From positions 1 to 9,987 of the forward strand of contig JAFYKO010000049.1 in assembly GCA_017537515.1 (NCBI GenBank): a DNA stretch of 9,987 nt, in the 5' to 3' direction. The number at the start of each line of letters is the position of its first letter. Position 1 is the stretch's first letter. The notes under the pieces are model-generated. The model worked only from the letters and a program-made list of their open reading frames with translations. It searched no databases and was not told the DNA's origin. The DNA is from Clostridia bacterium (GTDB lineage Bacteria > Bacillota > Clostridia > Christensenellales > UBA1242). A program made the translations under genes and the position numbers. This document shows positions 7,055 to 9,987 of the stretch, piece by piece.

Positions 7055-7083
7055 ATTATACCTTTTTTCAACAAATTTAGCAA
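7055..7083 (-). promoter_or_regulatory. Promoter for pyruvate:ferredoxin oxidoreductase
   Basis: On the minus strand, a -35 box TTGCTA (7083-7078), a 17-bp spacer and a perfect -10 box TATAAT (7060-7055) are present, predicting a start near 7048. It is back to back with the truA promoter; the two -35 boxes are only 7 bp apart. Confidence 0.7.
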
Positions 7084-7090
7084 TTAATAT

Positions 7091-7118
7091 TTGCTTTTTT
7101 ATATAAATATGTTAAAAT
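7091..7118 (+). promoter_or_regulatory. Promoter for truA, predicting a leaderless transcript
   Basis: TTGCTT (7091-7096), a 16-bp spacer and TAAAAT (7113-7118) form a plausible sigma-70 promoter. The expected start is about 7 bp after the -10 box, which is at or within a base or two of the truA ATG at 7125. No Shine-Dalgarno is present before that ATG, which fits a leaderless mRNA. Confidence 0.55.
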
Positions 7119-7124
7119 AGACAT

Positions 7125-7871
7125 ATGAGAAAAATACTTTTAACAATCCAATACAACGGAAAAAACTTTGCCGGCTGGCAAACACAACCAAAAAAACGCA
7201 CCGTCCAAGGCGTACTGGAGGACGCTATTTCAAACCTTCTTCAAGAAAAAATATCACTTTTCGCAAGCGGTAGAACCGACAGCGGAGTCCACGCAATCGC
7301 ACAAACTGCACATTTTGAAACAAATTCAAACATCCCAGCCGAAAAACTCCACTTTGCCATAAACTCAAAACTCCCCTCAGATGTGGCAGTAGTTTCTGCA
7401 AAAGAGGTGGCAAGCGACTCCCACGCAAGGTTCGATGTCAAGAAAAAAACATATATGTATAAACTCTACGCAAGCGACGTCAATTTGCCTTTGTACGACG
7501 GTTTTGCACTTCGTGTCCACCCCAAAGTTTTAGACAAAATCGAGGAAATGAAAAAAGCCGGCGAGTCCTTTATTGGAACGCACGACTTTTCGGGCTTCTG
7601 CTCGGCAAATACCGAAGTCAAAGACTTTGTTCGCACTATCTATGACCTTAAAATAACGCAAATAGGACCAGAAATCAATATTTTTATTACGGGTAATGGT
7701 TTTCTTTATAATATGGTAAGAATTATCGTAGGAACGCTTCTAGACGTCGCTGAGGGCAAAATACACGCCTCTCAAATCCCAAACATTATCGCCTCACGCA
7801 ACCGCACCCTCGCCGGCAAAACCGTCAAACCAGACGGACTATACCTTTGGGGGATAAGATACATTAAATAG
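7125..7871 (+). CDS. truA: tRNA pseudouridine(38-40) synthase TruA
   Basis: TruA isomerises uridines 38-40 in the anticodon stem-loop of many tRNAs to pseudouridine, in the cytoplasm. The 248-residue length is normal. The N-terminal strand ILLTIQYNGKNFAGWQ, the GRTDSGVHA motif (49-57) with the catalytic aspartate D52, the mid-protein GTHDFSGFC and the C-terminal GNGFLYNMVRIIVGTL stretch are all typical. MRK at 7125 is the only sensible start, and no Shine-Dalgarno precedes it. The promoter -10 box ends only 6 bp upstream, so initiation is probably on a leaderless mRNA. The last 8 bp overlap the end of the convergent surface-protein gene, and no terminator is visible between them, so transcripts from both sides may run into each other. 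Confidence 0.97.
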   Translation: MRKILLTIQYNGKNFAGWQTQPKKRTVQGVLEDAISNLLQEKISLFASGRTDSGVHAIAQTAHFETNSNIPAEKLHFAINSKLPSDVAVVSAKEVASDSHARFDVKKKTYMYKLYASDVNLPLYDGFALRVHPKVLDKIEEMKKAGESFIGTHDFSGFCSANTEVKDFVRTIYDLKITQIGPEINIFITGNGFLYNMVRIIVGTLLDVAEGKIHASQIPNIIASRNRTLAGKTVKPDGLYLWGIRYIK

Positions 7872-9045
7872 GAATACGGAAGACAACCTCAGTTTGAATA
7901 GTTACAACAATACTTGTTTCTGGCATTTTAAAATAAAAACCCGCTTTATTATTATTAGATAAAGAAAGATATTGAAAAGATTCTAAACCACTTATTGATA
8001 TTATCTTTAAATAGACTGAGCTGCTATATTCAGGTTGCCATAAAACCACATGTTTGTTTTTTTCAATTTCTAGCGAACAAGAAAATTCACCTTCTGACTC
8101 AGTTAATCTTCCACAAGAAGTATAACCTTCAGTTAAATAGTAACCAGCATTACTAGTAGCCGAGAAACTTGTATTTAACATACCATCACCATAAGCTAGG
8201 TGAAAATATGGTTGTCCTCCCGCATCGGGATTATCCCATGAGGCACCTGCACCCGTAAACCTCAATGTAAGTGTAGGAGTTGTTGTCTTTTCCGCCTCCC
8301 CGCTCCAACTTATATTCCCGCTTGCATATTCTTTGCTGATTGTCAAAGTGTTGGTGGCTGAATCAAAGGAGTAATTTGAACTTGATTGACCGTTAATTGT
8401 GAGATTTGACAAGGTGATATTTTCTGTGTATCCGTCGAGATTTTTAAATTTGACAACAACATTTTCCGCTGAAGGGTTGACATAATATTTGGAGTCGTGG
8501 TATATTAAATTTGAGCCTGAGGCGTCGATGTCCACGCCCACAGCGTTTGACAATGAAAATTCGTGTGTTTTGGTCATATTTAATGTAATTGCACCAGTAG
8601 TGCTAACTTTCATTTCAACGCTGGTTTCGTTGGGGATAAGCAAGATATTTGAAATTGTTGCTTCAGTGCTTGCGTTTGTCAAAGAGGCGTTTGAGGGGGT
8701 TATGTAAATTGCTGATTCCGTATCTTCGAGATTTTTGATTGTCATAACAAAGTTGTTTCCAAAAGTATTGCTATAATCTTTGTTGATTGTGAGTTTATTG
8801 CCCGAAAGTTGAACACCTGCTCCAATTTGCGGATTGGTTGCGGAGTTGTTAAAAATTGGGGCAAATTGTGTGTCATTTTCGCCTTTAATTGAAATTTCGC
8901 AATAAATAATTGGGTTTGAATTGAAAGCGAGGTTTAAATTCAAAGATTTATTGATTGCTTGAATACCCAAAAAGATTGCCAAAATGGCTGTAATGCCTAA
9001 TGTTATAACCGTAAAAATTTGTAAAAATTGATATTTTTTTGTCAT
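7864..9045 (-). CDS. Membrane-anchored, beta-rich surface protein of unknown function
   Basis: The 393-residue protein is not recognised as a named family. The short cytoplasmic start MTKKYQF is followed by one hydrophobic helix (about residues 9-31) with no obvious lipobox or cleavage site, so it is probably an uncleaved anchor with the rest outside. The exterior part (about 35-393) is rich in Ser, Thr and Asn and looks beta-stranded. Two segments resemble each other: LTINKDYSNTFG (85-96) and LTISKEYASGNIS (234-246); each lies near a KNL[ED] motif (104-107 and 201-204). The C-terminal MPETSIVVTI (374-383) recalls the end of InlB B-repeat-like domains. C311 and C323 could form a disulfide. 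There is no LPXTG sorting signal. AGGAG lies 6 nt before the ATG. Its promoter carries a palindrome and faces a repressor gene, suggesting regulated expression. The encoding DNA for the last 120 residues is more AT-rich than the rest. Confidence 0.8.
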   Translation of the reverse strand: MTKKYQFLQIFTVITLGITAILAIFLGIQAINKSLNLNLAFNSNPIIYCEISIKGENDTQFAPIFNNSATNPQIGAGVQLSGNKLTINKDYSNTFGNNFVMTIKNLEDTESAIYITPSNASLTNASTEATISNILLIPNETSVEMKVSTTGAITLNMTKTHEFSLSNAVGVDIDASGSNLIYHDSKYYVNPSAENVVVKFKNLDGYTENITLSNLTINGQSSSNYSFDSATNTLTISKEYASGNISWSGEAEKTTTPTLTLRFTGAGASWDNPDAGGQPYFHLAYGDGMLNTSFSATSNAGYYLTEGYTSCGRLTESEGEFSCSLEIEKNKHVVLWQPEYSSSVYLKIISISGLESFQYLSLSNNNKAGFYFKMPETSIVVTIQTEVVFRIPI

Positions 9046-9064
9046 AATATACTCCTATGATTAT

Positions 9065-9093
9065 ATTTTAGTTAGGCGTAGCCTAATTGTCAA
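9065..9093 (-). promoter_or_regulatory. Promoter of the surface-protein gene with operator in the spacer
   Basis: On the minus strand, a perfect -35 box TTGACA (9093-9088) and a -10 box TAAAAT (9070-9065) are separated by exactly 17 bp (9071-9087). The start would be near 9058, leaving a leader of only about 12 nt that just includes the AGGAG at 9052-9056. A second TATAAT at 9065-9060 is less suitable because its start point would cut into the Shine-Dalgarno. Confidence 0.75.
9072..9086. promoter_or_regulatory. Palindromic operator candidate
   Basis: TTAGGCGTAGCCTAA is a perfect 6-bp inverted repeat with a 3-bp centre. It fills the spacer between the -35 and -10 boxes of the surface-protein promoter and lies about 40 bp before the divergent XRE repressor gene. 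XRE-family dimers bind short palindromes of this kind, so binding here would block the promoter. It also abuts TTGTCAA, which could serve as an overlapping -35 region for the repressor gene. This assignment is inferred from position and symmetry. Confidence 0.65.
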
Positions 9094-9126
9094 GCGTTTT
9101 TTCAAAAAATTAGTAATAATTATTTT

Positions 9127-9345
9127 ATGAAAGAAATTAGTTATGGGCAAATCAATATCAATTTGAAAAGAGCGATTGAGTGGTGCGGTATTCCCAAAAG
9201 TGTTATTGCGGATAAAGTTGGGATTTCTCGGCCTACGCTTTCTCAATATATTTCGGGCAGAACACAACCTTCGCTTGTAACTTTTGCCAAGCTTTGCAAT
9301 GTTATTGGGGCTTCGGCGGATGAGATTTTATGGATTGAAATATGA
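9127..9345 (+). CDS. Small XRE-family helix-turn-helix repressor
   Basis: The 72-residue protein is almost entirely one Cro/C1-type HTH domain (about residues 8-69). KSVIADKVGISRPTLSQYISGRTQPSL (24-50) contains the first HTH helix, the turn and the recognition helix SRPTLSQYISG. Such single-domain proteins act as DNA-binding dimers. It is divergent from the surface-protein gene, and an inverted repeat lies in the shared 81-bp gap, so it likely controls that gene and itself. No Shine-Dalgarno is visible. TAATAAT at 9114-9120 could be a -10 box placed so that the mRNA starts at or near the ATG. A terminator follows 33 bp after the stop, so it is a single-gene unit. No other prophage or toxin genes are seen nearby. 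Confidence 0.93.
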   Translation: MKEISYGQININLKRAIEWCGIPKSVIADKVGISRPTLSQYISGRTQPSLVTFAKLCNVIGASADEILWIEI

Positions 9346-9378
9346 AAGAATAAAAATTCAACACTAATAACAAAAAAA

Positions 9379-9409
9379 CCTATTAATTACTTTTAATAGG
9401 CTTTTTTTT
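9379..9409 (+). terminator. Rho-independent terminator after the XRE gene
   Basis: CCTATTAA (9379-9386) pairs with TTAATAGG (9393-9400) around a 6-nt loop, followed by C and eight T (9402-9409). An A run at 9372-9378 on the other side would also give a T run on the minus strand, so it may work in both directions. Confidence 0.9.
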
Positions 9410-9655
9410 ATTTTAATGAGGTCTTATTTTTAAATTTGAACTCCTAACGCCCAACTCCTTTGCTTAACAATGCGTCAGCTCAAGACCGGCGGTTCTAACC
9501 GGGTGCCTGAGGCACCTTGTAGTGAGCTATCGCAACTAAATTTTTGCATTACAAAATCCTACCATAATCGCTAATTTCTCATTTCTAATTGCTAATTAAA
9601 ATAAACCTTAACTCCCAACTCTTAACTCCTAACTTTTTTTTTGCTGTTATAAAGC
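9410..9655. repeat. Gene-free stretch with heptamer repeats and nested inverted repeats
   Basis: No gene is visible between the two terminators. Heptamer-like units occur at 9439-9459 (AACTCCT, AACGCCC, AACTCCT), at 9566-9593 (AATCGCT, AATTTCT, CATTTCT, AATTGCT) and at 9610-9630 (AACTCCC, AACTCTT, AACTCCT). Between them, TGCG (9471-9474) and AGCTCA (9477-9482) pair with TGAGCT (9523-9528) and CGCA (9531-9534). This encloses CGGTT/AACCG (9490-9501) and the perfect hairpin GGTGCC-TGA-GGCACC (9502-9516). Confidence 0.65.
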
Positions 9656-9684
9656 AAAAAAAACCACACCACCGAAGTGATGTG
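9656..9684 (-). terminator. rRNA operon terminator (UUCG hairpin)
   Basis: On the minus strand, CACATCAC pairs with GTGGTGTG around a TTCG tetraloop (9684-9665), followed by GG-type bases and a run of eight T (9663-9656). It starts about 11 nt after the 5S rRNA 3' end and is a strong rho-independent terminator for the rRNA operon. Confidence 0.93.
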
Positions 9685-9695
9685 ATTTTCAGGTT

Positions 9696-9812
9696 ACCCA
9701 GCAATGCCCTATCTTTCCGGACCGTCTCCAGTCAAGTATTGTCGGCGAAAGGAAGCTTAACTTCTGTGTTCGGAATGAGAACAGGTGGACCTTCCCTCTA
9801 TCGTCACTGAGT
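9696..9812 (-). rRNA. rrf: 5S ribosomal RNA
   Basis: Reading the minus strand, the conserved core CATTCCGAACACAGAAGTTA followed by AGCTTCC is present. The GACGATAG motif lies near the 5' end and a GGAAAGATAGGGC stretch near the 3' end. The terminal helix pairs TACTCAGTGA at the 5' end with TTGCTGGGTA at the 3' end (several G-U pairs), which sets the ends near 9812 and 9696 and gives about 117 nt, the usual length. It lies downstream of the 23S rRNA and before a strong terminator. Exact ends are uncertain by a few bases. Confidence 0.95.
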
Positions 9813-9952
9813 ATGGTATATTAAATGCACGTGCATATTAATATCAAATTGAATGTTTGAACTTATCAAACTGAATAATTTTAGACATTGAGTTATTCCT
9901 TAAAATCTTTTCTGCGTGCTAAGAATTGAACAAAACAAATTTTTTGTTCTGT
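9813..9952 (-). other. 23S-5S internal transcribed spacer with hairpins
   Basis: This spacer of about 140 nt contains no tRNA. It holds a hairpin at 9818-9844 built on ATGCAC/GTGCAT with flanking ATATTAA/TTAATAT and one bulged A. Smaller hairpins are at 9855-9871 (GTTTGA/TCAAAC) and 9928-9949 (GAACAAAA/TTTTGTTC), the last lying directly after the 23S 3' end. These are plausible signals for rRNA processing nucleases. Confidence 0.7.
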
Positions 9953-9987
9953 GAATAAGCCCTCGACCTATTAGTATCGGTCAGCTA
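9953..9987 (-). rRNA. rrl: 23S ribosomal RNA, 3' end only (partial)
   Basis: On the minus strand the window begins with TAGCTGACCGATACTAATAG followed by GTCGAGGGCTTATTC, the highly conserved 3' terminus of bacterial 23S rRNA. The rest of the gene lies to the right of the window. The 3' end is placed near 9953 by comparison with the usual terminus and may differ by a few bases. Confidence 0.92.

Noticed and set aside
9471..9534. Possible tRNA or tRNA remnant (AGCTCA and GGTTCTAACC resemble D-arm and T-arm pieces)
   Set aside because: There is no acceptor stem, no proper 7-nt anticodon loop on a 5-bp stem and no CCA end, and the pairing follows a different nested pattern.
9589..9810. Open frame of 73 codons on the + strand
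   Set aside because: It runs through heptamer repeats, the rRNA terminator and the 5S rRNA; the codons are accidental.

Overview
The window looks like chromosome from an uncultured low-GC Firmicute, probably an anaerobic gut-type Clostridia. The evidence is a single-chain pyruvate:ferredoxin oxidoreductase, Shine-Dalgarno and promoter style, the 5S/23S sequence, and AT-rich intergenic DNA. The finer lineage is a guess from style, not a search.

Layout from left to right. (1) Positions 1-434 have no gene. They hold a dense series of short perfect hairpins, a heptamer repeat tract and a strong promoter (TTGACA-N17-TATACT). (2) Positions 435-3333 hold three co-directional + strand genes: a short-chain dehydrogenase, an alpha-oxoamine synthase most like bacterial serine palmitoyltransferase, and a second short-chain dehydrogenase paralogous to the first. 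A GC-rich stem-loop separates the second and third genes, and a bidirectional terminator closes the group. Together they could make and reduce a 3-keto long-chain amino lipid base (sphingolipid- or sulfonolipid-like). This is the most notable metabolic content. (3) Positions 3388-6879, minus strand, encode pyruvate:ferredoxin oxidoreductase with a structured leader of about 168 nt. (4) Divergently, truA (tRNA pseudouridine synthase) runs from 7125 to 7871, possibly from a leaderless transcript. Its 3' end overlaps by 8 bp a convergent minus-strand gene for a membrane-anchored surface protein (7864-9045). (5) A small XRE-family repressor (9127-9345) is divergent from the surface protein gene. 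A perfect palindrome sits exactly in the 17-bp spacer of the surface gene promoter, which suggests a two-gene switch. (6) Positions 9346-9655 are gene-free and hold a terminator, more heptamer repeats and a nested inverted-repeat structure. (7) The right end is the 3' part of an rRNA operon on the minus strand: 23S 3' end, spacer with hairpins, 5S rRNA and a UUCG-loop terminator.

Besides the genes, the recurring feature is non-coding structure. Perfect hairpins with 3-nt loops and degenerate 7-nt tandem repeats (AACTCCT-like) turn up in several intergenic regions, as though a family of small repeats has colonised the gaps between genes.
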